Of a DNA stretch of 64,000 nucleotides, positions 42,514-51,120 are shown piece by piece; the stretch's first letter is position 1, and the number at the start of each line of letters is the position of its first letter. Origin of the DNA: JBDGYW01 sp964580055. GTDB lineage: Bacteria; Gemmatimonadota; Gemmatimonadetes; Gemmatimonadales; GWC2-71-9. Under the pieces are notes generated by a model, which ran no database searches, had not been told where the DNA came from, and saw nothing but the letters and a program-made list of their open reading frames with translations. Where the stretch lies: the NCBI GenBank assembly GCA_964580055.1, contig CAZOJI010000019.1, positions 1-64,000 on the forward strand, given 5' to 3'. The position numbers and the translations under genes were made by a program.

Positions 42514-44082
42514 CTAAGTCGCTCCGCGCGGCGTCAGCAGCGCAATGGGAAGCACTACCTCCTCCGGAGTCACGCCCCCGTGCAGGAACGATCCGCGATA
42601 CCGTGCCTGATACTCGCGGAGCTTGGTCGGATAGACGAAGAACCTGTCTCTGGTTGCCAACACCATGCGCGTTCCCAAGCCGCCGGCCGGCAACCCCCAG
42701 CCAGGTAGATCTTCGACCGTGATCACGTTGGCGGTGTCTTCCGCACGCAGGTCTTCTCCAAACTTGTAGCGGAGATTCTGAGTTGCGTCCCGCTTGGCGA
42801 AAACGGTTGCGGGAGTGTTGCAGTGAATGGAGCCGTGGTCGGTGGTGAGCAGCACCGGGACGCTGCGTCGTTCGGCCTCTTTCAACGACCGCAACAACGA
42901 AGATCCCTGGAACCAGGTGCGCGTGAGGCTGCGAAGTGCCGTGGCGTCGCGGGCGACCCTGTACAGAATGGCGTTTTCAACCCTGCCATGGGTGAGCTGA
43001 TCCACGAAGTTGAACACCAGCGCGGTGACACCGGGTTGCGAGATGTGCGCCGGAAGTCGTGGTGTCAGCGCCTCATCGTCTCTTCCTGATGTCACTTTTT
43101 CATAGCGAACCGGCACTTCCTCCCCAGTCAACTCGTACAACTGCTCCTTGAGCAGCTCGGCCTCGTGAGCGTTCAGGCCCTCACCGTCATGTGCGCCCCA
43201 CCAATCCGGGTGTTTCGACGCGATCTCGACCGGGAACAAACCGCTGAAGATCGAGTTCCTGGAGAAGGGTGTGGCCGAGGGAAGAATGCTGTAGTAATAC
43301 GACTCCTCCACGTCGAAGAGCTGAGTGACGAGCGGCATCAAAGAATCCCATTGGTCCATCCGCAGGCAGTCGACTACCACGAACATGACCGAGCCGTGTT
43401 CCTGCAGCAGTGGAACCAGGAATTCCCCGCACACATCCACCGAGAGTGGCGGCCTGTCGCCCTGTGGATTTGCCAGCCACCTGGGATAGTGGTACTCCAT
43501 GAATTCCGCGAAGTCACCGTGGAGGCTTGCCTGAAACGTGCTCAAGGCCTCTTTCAATCCCGACTCGTCGCTGGCGGACAGGCGCACCTCCCACTGAGCG
43601 ACCTCGACAACGAGGTCGACCCACTCCCTCCAGCCGAGGTGAGAGCCGCGCCTCGATTCCATCTCCCGGAACCGTGTCACGAAGTCCCTTGCCAGTCTCT
43701 GCTGGCGTATGCGATCGCCTTCCAGCAGCCGCGTCACGACGCTGAGCACCTGGCGGGGATTCACCGGCTTGACCAGGTAATCCTGCATATCGATGCCGAT
43801 TGCCTCATGCATTGTGGCTGCTTCTTCGCTCTTTGTGACCATGACCACCGGCACGGCCGGATCGATAGAGCGGATTTCTCCGACGAGCTCCAGGCCGCGC
43901 CTCCCGGGTAGCTGCTCGTCCAGCAGAATGAGCCCATACGGTTGGCGCCTCAGCAGCGCCAGAGCGTCGTCGCCGTGCGCCGCCTGTTCCACTTCATAAC
44001 CGTGCTCGTTCAGGAACAGGATGTGCGCGCCCAGAGACTCGAATTCGTCGTCCACCCAAAGGACTGTCTTAGGTCGAGGCAT
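42514..44082 (-). CDS. PorX-like response regulator with PglZ domain
   Basis: A 522-residue protein with an N-terminal receiver domain (1-120; phosphoacceptor Asp 55 in LILLDEQLPG, Lys in VKPVN) joined through a helical bundle (125-205) to a PglZ alkaline-phosphatase-superfamily domain (230-520). Metal-site residues are visible in VVVDCLRMDQWD and LLTTDHGSIH. In Bacteroidota PorX regulates the type IX secretion system and hydrolyses phosphodiester signals. No T9SS gene is visible here, so the regulated process is unknown. Adjacent cognate kinase genes are absent. Confidence 0.85.
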   Translation of the reverse strand: MPRPKTVLWVDDEFESLGAHILFLNEHGYEVEQAAHGDDALALLRRQPYGLILLDEQLPGRRGLELVGEIRSIDPAVPVVMVTKSEEAATMHEAIGIDMQDYLVKPVNPRQVLSVVTRLLEGDRIRQQRLARDFVTRFREMESRRGSHLGWREWVDLVVEVAQWEVRLSASDESGLKEALSTFQASLHGDFAEFMEYHYPRWLANPQGDRPPLSVDVCGEFLVPLLQEHGSVMFVVVDCLRMDQWDSLMPLVTQLFDVEESYYYSILPSATPFSRNSIFSGLFPVEIASKHPDWWGAHDGEGLNAHEAELLKEQLYELTGEEVPVRYEKVTSGRDDEALTPRLPAHISQPGVTALVFNFVDQLTHGRVENAILYRVARDATALRSLTRTWFQGSSLLRSLKEAERRSVPVLLTTDHGSIHCNTPATVFAKRDATQNLRYKFGEDLRAEDTANVITVEDLPGWGLPAGGLGTRMVLATRDRFFVYPTKLREYQARYRGSFLHGGVTPEEVVLPIALLTPRGAT

Positions 44083-44225
44083 GCCTTGAACATAGCGCCG
44101 GCATCTGGTGCGCTCAACGGAGCCTCTGGCGACCGTTCTATTGCATCTCTACATTGAGACGTAGCCTCGACGCGATCGCGTGTGCGGCATCCGCGGACTT
44201 CTCTTGGGCATCGGGGTTTGTCGGC

Positions 44226-44627
44226 ATGAACGGGTTTCTCGCTCCAACTGAGCATCACCTGATAAAGAACCTCGAAACGACGTTGCGAGGACCAAAACGC
44301 AATGGCCTGTTCGCCGTGTGGCTGCTGGTTCGCGTCTGCGACGGGATGTTGCCGCCCTTGAATCTCAGTCCCAAGGCCAATGGGCGCCGCCTCGAGGGTT
44401 TGAAGCGGCGCCTCTCCAGCCTCACTATGCAACCGCCGCTGCGGCGAGCGTTGACCGGCTGCCTTCGAGAGCTGGAGGCCGGCACGCCAGATGCGGCGTG
44501 TCTTGCACTCCGCCAGCTAGAAGCACCGGTGCGTGACGTTCTCGGAACCGACACCGCCGAGGCAGTGTCGTGGGCGACACAGCGTGCCAAACGGACCACG
44601 ATGGAAGCCGGGACAGACTCTGCATGA
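44226..44627 (+). CDS. small protein of unknown function coupled to a DnaB-like ATPase
   Basis: A 133-residue, mostly helical, basic protein (MNGFLAPTEHHLIKNLE, then LKRRLSSLTMQPPLRRAL). The ATG at 44226 is chosen as the most natural start; an in-frame TTG at 44154 would add 24 residues, and neither has a clear ribosome site. Its stop overlaps the ATPase start as ATGA. It might be a loader or regulator of that ATPase; this is inference from coupling only. Confidence 0.55.
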   Translation: MNGFLAPTEHHLIKNLETTLRGPKRNGLFAVWLLVRVCDGMLPPLNLSPKANGRRLEGLKRRLSSLTMQPPLRRALTGCLRELEAGTPDAACLALRQLEAPVRDVLGTDTAEAVSWATQRAKRTTMEAGTDSA

Positions 44628-45487
44628 AGGACGCTCATCGAATCCCACGGGACTCGCTCACGAACCTGATCGTCCAAGTCGACAATCAGCGTCATGGCGA
44701 GCCTCCCCCGGACACGGTGCCGACCGGTTTTCCATCCGTTGACAGGGCATTGGGCGGGGGCTTGAGACGGCAGGATCTAATTATGCTCGGCGGCGACGTT
44801 GGTGCGGGGAAATCGGCGCTCGCGTTCGGCATTGCGCTCAGGGCCGCTGCAGCCGGACACGAGGTGGCATATTTCTCGGGAGAGATGAACGAAGACAGGC
44901 TGATGGAGCGCGCTCTGGCGATCGAAGCACGGACATCGATCGACGAGATCCGCTCGGCCAACCTGCTTGAAACCACTCGATCCGCACTGGGCGCCGCGGC
45001 CCTGCGCATCAGAGATCTGCCTCTCCAGATCTTCCCGCTGGTGGGCCTTCGCCTCGACGAGGCACTGGCACCGGCATGGGAATCCGATCCGAGTCTCGTG
45101 GTGATAGACTATCTGCAGCTACTGCCTCCGCCTGAACCGCGCAGCTCCCTCCACGAGGAGTGCGCGGCTTCGACGCGAGCCCTCAAGGCATTGGCATTGG
45201 AACGCACAGTCGCGTGCCTCGTGGTAGCCCAACTGCCCGAGCTTCGCACCAACCGGGCGGACCGCCGTCCCAAACTGGACGATTATGGGGCGCTCGGCTC
45301 CATAAAACAACACGCCGACGTGTTGCTGGGCATCTACCGGGAGGAGATGTACGATCCGGGAGCGGGCATGGAAGGGGCAACCGAGTTGATATTGGTAAAG
45401 AACCGCAACGGACCGACCGACTTCGTGGATCTCTACTTCTATCAGCAGTGGATGAGATTCGAGGACATGCTCGATCCGGACCGGTGA
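44624..45487 (+). CDS. DnaB-like RecA-fold ATPase lacking the N-terminal domain
   Basis: A 287-residue protein matching only the C-terminal helicase domain of DnaB. Walker A is GGDVGAGKS (57-65, Lys 63), the next element FSGEMNEDRLMERALA corresponds to the DnaB signature after strand 2, Walker B is LVVIDYLQLL, and the arginine-finger region KNRNGPT is present. The primase-binding N-terminal domain is absent. The start at 44624 is set by the ATGA overlap with the small helical gene. It is probably not the replicative helicase; a KaiC/RadA/DnaB-like accessory role is more likely. Confidence 0.75.
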   Translation: MKDAHRIPRDSLTNLIVQVDNQRHGEPPPDTVPTGFPSVDRALGGGLRRQDLIMLGGDVGAGKSALAFGIALRAAAAGHEVAYFSGEMNEDRLMERALAIEARTSIDEIRSANLLETTRSALGAAALRIRDLPLQIFPLVGLRLDEALAPAWESDPSLVVIDYLQLLPPPEPRSSLHEECAASTRALKALALERTVACLVVAQLPELRTNRADRRPKLDDYGALGSIKQHADVLLGIYREEMYDPGAGMEGATELILVKNRNGPTDFVDLYFYQQWMRFEDMLDPDR

Positions 45488-45501
45488 AACGCCATCCAGC
45501 G

Positions 45502-45516
45502 CGTTGCCCCGCAACG
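45502..45516. repeat. short hairpin between the ATPase gene and yebC
   Basis: CGTTGC and its complement GCAACG flank a 3-base loop, 15 bases past the ATPase stop. No U-run follows. The remaining 80 bases before yebC must hold the promoter of the long downstream operon; TTGACT at 45533-45538 is a possible -35 box but no good -10 follows. Confidence 0.4.
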
Positions 45517-45596
45517 AATTGGCCCGATATATTGACTTGGCACAGGGCTAATTCTTGCACGAATTCGGACTGCACGCGTCACCCGGCGGAGGGAAC

Positions 45597-46346
45597 ATGG
45601 CCGGACATAGCAAATGGACACAGATAAAGCGAAAGAAGGCCGCGACGGACGCGAAACGCGGAGCGAAGTTCACCAAACTGATCAAGGAGATCACGGTGGC
45701 GGCCCGCCAAGGGGGAGGCGACCCCGATGGCAACCCTCGGTTGCGAACCGCGATCGACGCCGCCAAAGCCGACAACATGCCGGCGGAGAACATTGAACGC
45801 GCCGTCAAAAAGGGTACCGGTGAACTCGAGGGAGTCGCATACGAGGAGGCGACTTACGAGGGATACGGACCAGGCGGAGCCGCGATACTCATCCAGGTGA
45901 CGAGCGACAATCTCAATCGCACGGTTGCGCACATCCGCCACCTGTTCTCGAAGAATGGAGGCAACCTGGGTTCGCCCAACTCAGTGGCTTGGATGTTCGA
46001 CAAGCGCGGGCTCTTGTATCTTGACGCGGAGCGGTACGCCGAAGACGAGGTGCTCGAGGCTGCTCTGGACGCCGGCGCCGATGATATGACTACCGAGGGC
46101 GACCAGTACATGATCACCACCGATCCGACCTTGTTGCACTCGGTGCGGGATGCGCTGGAAGCCAAGGGACTCGCCGTGACCGAGGCGGAGATCGGAATGA
46201 TACCGCAGAACACCGTGATGGTAGAGGGTAAGGAGGCCGAACAGCTCCTCAGGCTGGCGGACGCGCTCGAGGATGACGACGACGTCTCCAAGGTGTTCAG
46301 CAACTTCGACATCGATCCGGAGACACTGGCGGCGGTAGGCGGGTGA
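45597..46346 (+). CDS. yebC: YebC/TACO1-family protein
   Basis: A 249-residue protein of the YebC family, translation or transcription regulators that in recent work help ribosomes through proline-rich stretches. The start MAGHSKWTQIKRKK is the canonical N-terminus, with GGAGGG just upstream; a longer frame to 45555 is unneeded. The family core (GGGDPDGNPRLRTAIDAAKADNMP in parts, KNGGNLG, SVAWMFD) is complete. First gene of the 20-gene run; yebC followed by ruvC, ruvA and ruvB is a common order. Overlaps ruvC by GTGA. Confidence 0.93.
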   Translation: MAGHSKWTQIKRKKAATDAKRGAKFTKLIKEITVAARQGGGDPDGNPRLRTAIDAAKADNMPAENIERAVKKGTGELEGVAYEEATYEGYGPGGAAILIQVTSDNLNRTVAHIRHLFSKNGGNLGSPNSVAWMFDKRGLLYLDAERYAEDEVLEAALDAGADDMTTEGDQYMITTDPTLLHSVRDALEAKGLAVTEAEIGMIPQNTVMVEGKEAEQLLRLADALEDDDDVSKVFSNFDIDPETLAAVGG

Positions 46347-46831
46347 CTGCTCTTGTGCTGGGCATAGATCCCGGCACCGCGGTTACCGGCTACAGCGTCG
46401 TGGAGCCGACGCCCGGTGCAACCGGACGTCTCGTCGAGTGCGGTGTGATACGCACCAATCCTGAACACGCCATGGGCCACAGGTTAGAGACCATCTATGA
46501 CGGTGTGGCGGAGTTGATTGCTCGACACGAACCGGCCGCCGTGGCCGTCGAGACTGCATTCTACAAGCGCAACGTGCGTACCACGGTAACGCTTGGACAG
46601 GCCCGTGGGATGGTGCTTCTCGCTGCCGCCAAGGCGAAGATCGAAATCGCCGAGTTTCCGCCCGCCGCAATAAAAAAGAGCGTTTCCGGGGCGGGAGGGG
46701 CCGGGAAAGTGCAGGTAGCATTCATGGTGCAGCATCTATTGCGATTGAAGGAACCACCGAAACCCGATGACGCCGCCGATGCTTGCGCCATAGCGTTGAC
46801 CTACCTGCTAACGTCGCGTGTAACGGCATGA
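46343..46831 (+). CDS. ruvC: Holliday junction resolvase RuvC
   Basis: A 162-residue RNase H-fold resolvase. Catalytic acidic residues are at Asp 9 (GIDPGT), Glu 70 (VAVETAFYKRN) and the C-terminal pair in KPDDAADACAIAL. It cuts four-way junctions symmetrically in complex with RuvAB. GTG start overlapping yebC, and an ATGA overlap with ruvA. Confidence 0.94.
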   Translation: MTALVLGIDPGTAVTGYSVVEPTPGATGRLVECGVIRTNPEHAMGHRLETIYDGVAELIARHEPAAVAVETAFYKRNVRTTVTLGQARGMVLLAAAKAKIEIAEFPPAAIKKSVSGAGGAGKVQVAFMVQHLLRLKEPPKPDDAADACAIALTYLLTSRVTA

Positions 46832-47421
46832 TCGCATCCATCAAAGGAACACTCACGGAGAAATCCGGTGACCGCGTGGTACTCTGTACTCCCGGGGGGG
46901 TCAGCTACGAGATTTCGGTGCCGCTGGGCGTGCTGGAACGCCTCCCGGAACTCGATGTCGAGGTTCAACTCAGGACCGCCTTGGTCGTGAGAGAGGACGG
47001 GTGGTCGTTGTATGGATTTGACGAGATCGACGAACGGAACCTCTTTGAGCGATTGCTCGGCGTCAACGGCGTGGGCCCCCGTCTTGCGCTGGCGATAGTC
47101 TCTACATTGGGAGGACGGCGTGCTGTGAAGGTCCTGAAGGAGGGCGACATCGCCGCCTTGTGCACAGTGCCAGGGGTGGGCAAAAAGACCGCCGACAGGA
47201 TTTCTCTGGAGTTGAAAGACAAGTTGCGTGACCTGGGTGTCTCCGAGGAGACGGAGGCCGTGTCTGTCCCAGCCGAGCAGGCCGTCCAGGCTCTGACGAA
47301 TCTCGGATATGCTAGCACCGAGGCGGAGCGAGCGGTTAGAACGGTTCTATCAGATGGTGGAGCAGACGAACCCGCCAATCTAATCCGCGGCGCCCTACAA
47401 CTAATGGTGAAGAGAAAATGA
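46828..47421 (+). CDS. ruvA: Holliday junction DNA helicase subunit RuvA
   Basis: A 197-residue protein with the OB-fold N-terminus (MIASIKGTL), tandem helix-hairpin-helix motifs (LLGVNGVGPRLAL and LCTVPGVGKKTADRI) and the small C-terminal RuvB-binding helices. It tetramerises on four-way junctions. The start at 46828 is fixed by family fit and the ATGA overlap with ruvC. Its stop overlaps the start of the zinc-ribbon gene. Confidence 0.94.
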   Translation: MIASIKGTLTEKSGDRVVLCTPGGVSYEISVPLGVLERLPELDVEVQLRTALVVREDGWSLYGFDEIDERNLFERLLGVNGVGPRLALAIVSTLGGRRAVKVLKEGDIAALCTVPGVGKKTADRISLELKDKLRDLGVSEETEAVSVPAEQAVQALTNLGYASTEAERAVRTVLSDGGADEPANLIRGALQLMVKRK

Positions 47422-47582
47422 AGACTGCTGAATGGTTGTGCACATCGTGCGGTGCAACGAACCGACGCCTGGTAAGAGGCAACGAGACACGCACCGAAGA
47501 CAAATGTGTCAGCTGCCGCAAGAAACACGTGGTAGAAGAAGACGAGCGTCCGGTGCGCTGGCGTGCTACAGTTAAGTCGTGA
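47418..47582 (+). CDS. 54-residue zinc-ribbon protein inserted between ruvA and ruvB
   Basis: A very short gene. ATG 47418 overlaps the ruvA stop (ATGA) and its TGA at 47580-47582 overlaps the GTG start of ruvB (GTGA), so it is coupled on both sides. The protein contains two cysteine pairs, LCTSCG near the N-terminus and CVSC about 20 residues later, spaced as in a zinc ribbon, then a charged C-terminus (HVVEEDERPVRW). I know no such gene as a standard member of ruv operons. It might bind DNA, RNA or a Ruv protein; no function is assigned. Confidence 0.8.
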   Translation: MKTAEWLCTSCGATNRRLVRGNETRTEDKCVSCRKKHVVEEDERPVRWRATVKS

Positions 47583-48625
47583 ACCGACCGGAAATCACCA
47601 CTCCTGAGGCGCTCCCAGACGATTCCTCGTCGGATACCTCGCTGAGACCGGCCTGTCTCGCAGAGTTCATCGGCCAGGAAGAAGTGAAGGAGAGTCTCAA
47701 GATTGCGATCGAAGCGGCACTGAAGAGGGACGATCCCCTCGACCATGGCCTCTTCTTCGGTCCGCCAGGACTCGGCAAGACGACACTGGCGATGCTCGTG
47801 TCGAAAGAGATGGGCGTCAATATTCGAACCACCAGCGGCCCCGTGCTCGAGAAATCCGGGGACCTCGTGGGGCTGTTGACCACGCTTCAGCGTGGCGACG
47901 TATTGTTCATCGACGAGATACACCGGCTGCGGCCGAACCTGGAGGAATTTCTCTATCCCGCGATGGAAGACTTCAGGTTGGACGTGCGCATCGCGGAGGG
48001 TCCTAACGCCCAGACGATTCCCATGGCCATAGAACCTTTCACACTCATCGGCGCGTCCACTCGCTTCGGAATGTTGACCCCGCCAATGCGCGCGCGGTTC
48101 GGTTTGATCGAGCGCCTCAGCTACTATCCAGCTGTAGATCTCGAGGTGATAGTGACGCGCTCGGCGAGGATACTCGATGTCTGCATAGACCAAGAGGGAG
48201 CGACGGAAATAGCTAGGCGCAGCCGCGGCACACCGCGAGTGGCCAACCGGCTCTTGCGTAGGGTTCGAGACTACGCGCAAGTCCGGGCGGACGGCACCAT
48301 AACGCGCGAGGTGGCTAATGCTGCACTCCGGCGCTTGAACGTGGACGAGTACGGACTGGACGACATGGATGCGCAGATCCTCAAGGCTATCATCGAGAAA
48401 TTCGATGGAGGTCCGGTCGGACTCAACACAATCGCCGTAGCCGTGGGGGAGGATCCCGGCACACTGGAGGAAGTGTACGAACCGTACTTGATACAACAGG
48501 GTTACCTGCAGCGCACGCCGCGTGGCCGCGCCGCTACCCCAGCTGCATACCGGCACTTCGGCTACACCACACGCTCTAACAGCGGCCCGCAGGAGAGTCT
48601 CTTCGACAATGGTGCAGTACCCTGA
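47579..48625 (+). CDS. ruvB: Holliday junction branch migration ATPase RuvB
   Basis: A 348-residue AAA+ motor. Walker A GPPGLGKTT near residue 61, Walker B LFIDEIHRL near 110, sensor 1 GASTR near 160, the Arg finger in MRARFG and the winged-helix C-terminus (EYGLDDMDAQIL, GYLQRTPRGRAAT) are all present. It drives branch migration with RuvA. GTG start; its 3' end overlaps queA by 17 bases. Confidence 0.95.
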   Translation: MNRPEITTPEALPDDSSSDTSLRPACLAEFIGQEEVKESLKIAIEAALKRDDPLDHGLFFGPPGLGKTTLAMLVSKEMGVNIRTTSGPVLEKSGDLVGLLTTLQRGDVLFIDEIHRLRPNLEEFLYPAMEDFRLDVRIAEGPNAQTIPMAIEPFTLIGASTRFGMLTPPMRARFGLIERLSYYPAVDLEVIVTRSARILDVCIDQEGATEIARRSRGTPRVANRLLRRVRDYAQVRADGTITREVANAALRRLNVDEYGLDDMDAQILKAIIEKFDGGPVGLNTIAVAVGEDPGTLEEVYEPYLIQQGYLQRTPRGRAATPAAYRHFGYTTRSNSGPQESLFDNGAVP

Positions 48626-49652
48626 TCGTTACAGCACCGACGACTTCGATTACGAATACCCGCAGGAGGCGATTGCGCAGAGGCCGTTGGAAGACCGCGG
48701 CGCGAGCCGTCTCCTCGTGTTGAACCGACAATCGGGGTCCATCGACCACGCCAGCTTCCGCGACTTCGCCGCGCTTCCCGATCCGGGGGACGTGCTGGTC
48801 ATCAACGTCAGCCGGGTAGTGCCCGCCAGATTGAGGGCGACCCGAGACAACGGGCGCGAAGCTGAGATATTGCTAGTCCATTTGAACGCTGATGGGAGCT
48901 GGACCTGCCTGGCCCATCCCGGGGGAAAACTCAAGGAGGGAAGGAAGGTCTTCTTCGGTGAGGATGCCGTGGGTGAGATCGTTGGCGTCCTGGGAGGCGG
49001 GCTACGGCGCATCAGGCTCAGCGGTGATCTCGAGCCGCGGGAGCTGATGGAGAAATACGGCAACGTGCCCTTACCACCCTATATCACCCGTCCACCGGAG
49101 GAGGCTGATGCCAGGCGCTACCAGACCGTGTACGCCAAGGACGAGGGGAGCATCGCTGCACCCACAGCGGGATTGCATTTTACGCGGGAGATGTTCACGC
49201 GGCTGACCGACCGCGGCATCGTGGTGGCGGAGATCTTGTTGCACGTGGGACCAGGCACCTTCAAGCCGGTGTGCGAGGAAGACCCATCGCGGCACAAGAT
49301 GCACGCAGAATGGTATTCAGTATCCCGTGAAACGGCGGACATGGTGAACCACGCCAGACGCGACGGCCAAAGAATCTGGGCTGTGGGCACGACTTCCGCC
49401 CGTGTGCTGGAGACGGCGGGAAACGACGGTCTGCTCCGTGAAGAATCCGGCTGGACGGAGCTGTTCATCCTCCCACCGCACGATTTCAGGATGGTGGACG
49501 CACTGCTGACAAATTTTCACCTGCCGAGATCCACTCTCCTGATGCTGGTCGCAGCGTTCGCCGGATACGAAAACACAATGCACGCATACGGCGAAGCCGT
49601 TGAGCTCGGTTACAGACTCTACAGCTACGGCGACGCTATGGCGGTAGTCTGA
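48609..49652 (+). CDS. queA: S-adenosylmethionine:tRNA ribosyltransferase-isomerase
   Basis: A 347-residue enzyme that makes epoxyqueuosine from preQ1-modified tRNA, using the ribosyl part of SAM. Family motifs are FDYEYPQEAIAQRP, ASRLLVLNR, VLVINVSRVVPARL, GNVPLPPYI, TVYAKDEGSIAAPTAGLHFT and HVGPGTFKPV. The start at 48609 fits the family; AGGAG lies about 13 bases upstream, inside ruvB. Followed after two bases by tgt. Confidence 0.94.
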   Translation: MVQYPDRYSTDDFDYEYPQEAIAQRPLEDRGASRLLVLNRQSGSIDHASFRDFAALPDPGDVLVINVSRVVPARLRATRDNGREAEILLVHLNADGSWTCLAHPGGKLKEGRKVFFGEDAVGEIVGVLGGGLRRIRLSGDLEPRELMEKYGNVPLPPYITRPPEEADARRYQTVYAKDEGSIAAPTAGLHFTREMFTRLTDRGIVVAEILLHVGPGTFKPVCEEDPSRHKMHAEWYSVSRETADMVNHARRDGQRIWAVGTTSARVLETAGNDGLLREESGWTELFILPPHDFRMVDALLTNFHLPRSTLLMLVAAFAGYENTMHAYGEAVELGYRLYSYGDAMAVV

Positions 49653-49654
49653 GC

Positions 49655-50788
49655 ATGTTCGAGTTTCGCGTCGATCACAGCGAAGGTTACGCTCGAGCGG
49701 GAACTCTGAAACTGCCGCACGGCGAGGTCGAGACACCGAGCTTCATGCCGGTCGGGACGCAGGCTTCCGTACGCACCCTCTCACCGGCGGATCTCGAAGC
49801 CGCGGGTGCCAGGATCGTGCTATCGAACACTTATCACCTCCATGTGCGTCCTGGAGAGGATGTGGTGGCAGATCTCGGCGGGCTGCACCGCTTCATGGCT
49901 TGGCCACACCCGATCCTGACCGACTCCGGCGGGTTTCAGGTCTTCTCGCTCGAGGGTTTTCGAAGAGTCGACGATGAAGGGGTCGAGTTCCAGTCGCACG
50001 TGGACGGCAGCCGCAGGCGTCTCACTCCCGAACGGGCCGTGGACATCCAGTGGGCCCTCGGCTCAGACATCGCCATGGCGCTCGATCACGTCGTGCCGGG
50101 CGAGGCCGACAAAACGACTGCCCGGGAGGCGCTGGAGCGGACTCTGCGCTGGCTGGAGCGCTGCGCAACCAGGCACCGGTGCTTCTGCGCGAATTCGCCT
50201 GACCGGCAGACGCTGTGGCCGATTCTGCAGGGTGCCACGTTTGCGGACCTGCGACGGCTCGCCCTCGCCGGTGCGCGAGGCATCGCGGATTGGTCGGGTA
50301 TCGCCGTGGGAGGTCTCGCAGTAGGTGAACCGAAACAGGCCATGATCGAGGTGCTGGATAACCTGGCGCCGTCCCTGCCCGCGCGCATTCCCCGTTATCT
50401 TATGGGTGTGGGTTTTCCTGTGGACCTGTTGAGGTCCATCGCGCGCGGAATGGACCTCTTCGACTGTGTCGCGCCGACTCGAATCGGGCGTAACGGCAGT
50501 GCGTACACTTTGGACGGACCGTTGCAGATAAGAAACGCGGCTTTGCGGCGCGACTCGCAGCCGCTGGATGAATCGTGTGACTGCGAGACGTGTAGAACAT
50601 ACAGCCGAGGGTATTTGAGACATCTGTTTGCGGCTGACGAACTGCTTGGCTTGAGGGCGCTCTCGTTGCACAACGTGCGGTTTCTGACGCGTCTCGCCGC
50701 GGACGCTCGCAGGCGGATCGAAGCCGGCACTTTCGAGGGCTGGAGTGAAGAATGGAGCTTACGTTATAACAAACGAGGGTCGTCGTGA
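49655..50788 (+). CDS. tgt: tRNA-guanine transglycosylase
   Basis: A 377-residue TIM-barrel enzyme exchanging guanine 34 for preQ1. Motifs are ETPSFMPVGTQ, the nucleophile region MDLFDCVAPTR, TDSGGFQVFSL and the zinc site CDCETC with the later His. The segment usually read as DEC is LDHV here (near residue 145), a variant seen in some phyla. No preQ1 synthesis genes lie in the window, so precursor must come from elsewhere. Overlaps yajC by GTGA. Confidence 0.94.
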   Translation: MFEFRVDHSEGYARAGTLKLPHGEVETPSFMPVGTQASVRTLSPADLEAAGARIVLSNTYHLHVRPGEDVVADLGGLHRFMAWPHPILTDSGGFQVFSLEGFRRVDDEGVEFQSHVDGSRRRLTPERAVDIQWALGSDIAMALDHVVPGEADKTTAREALERTLRWLERCATRHRCFCANSPDRQTLWPILQGATFADLRRLALAGARGIADWSGIAVGGLAVGEPKQAMIEVLDNLAPSLPARIPRYLMGVGFPVDLLRSIARGMDLFDCVAPTRIGRNGSAYTLDGPLQIRNAALRRDSQPLDESCDCETCRTYSRGYLRHLFAADELLGLRALSLHNVRFLTRLAADARRRIEAGTFEGWSEEWSLRYNKRGSS

Positions 50789-51120
50789 TCTTTGCAGCAA
50801 CTGCCTTTAGTACAGCGCCCGGCGGGTCACCCGGTGCGGGAATGAGTTTGTTTTTGATCCAGATGGTGGCGATCGTCGCCATCTTCTATTTCTTGATCAT
50901 CCGGCCCAAGATGCAACAAGAGAAGAAGCATAGGGCTCGGCTGGAGCAGATCAAAACTCGTGACGAGATAATCACGGCCGGCGGCATAGTGGGGGAAGTC
51001 GTACACGTGAAAGACGACAAGATCACGGTAAAGAGCGGGGAGTCCCGCTTCATTGTCCAGCGCGAACGCATTGCCGTCGTGCGGTCGCCTGGAGAACGTG
51101 CCGAAGGAGACAAGAAGTGA
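50785..51120 (+). CDS. yajC: Sec translocase accessory subunit YajC
   Basis: A 111-residue membrane protein: one helix (about 18-40, LIQMVAIVAIFYFLIIRP) followed by the family motif QQEKKHRARLEQIKTRDEII and a small cytoplasmic domain. It associates with SecDF. tgt-yajC adjacency is widespread, but secD and secF do not follow here. GTG start overlapping tgt; overlaps def by GTGA. Confidence 0.93.
   Translation: MIFAATAFSTAPGGSPGAGMSLFLIQMVAIVAIFYFLIIRPKMQQEKKHRARLEQIKTRDEIITAGGIVGEVVHVKDDKITVKSGESRFIVQRERIAVVRSPGERAEGDKK

Noticed and set aside
47336..48556. 406-codon open frame antisense to ruvB and the zinc-ribbon gene
   Set aside because: Shadow of ruvB; composition and lack of motifs indicate no real gene.
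49655..50788. Tgt inactivated because the usual DEC motif reads LDHV
   Set aside because: The nucleophile, zinc site and other motifs are intact and this variant seems to occur in other phyla, so I do not call it defective.
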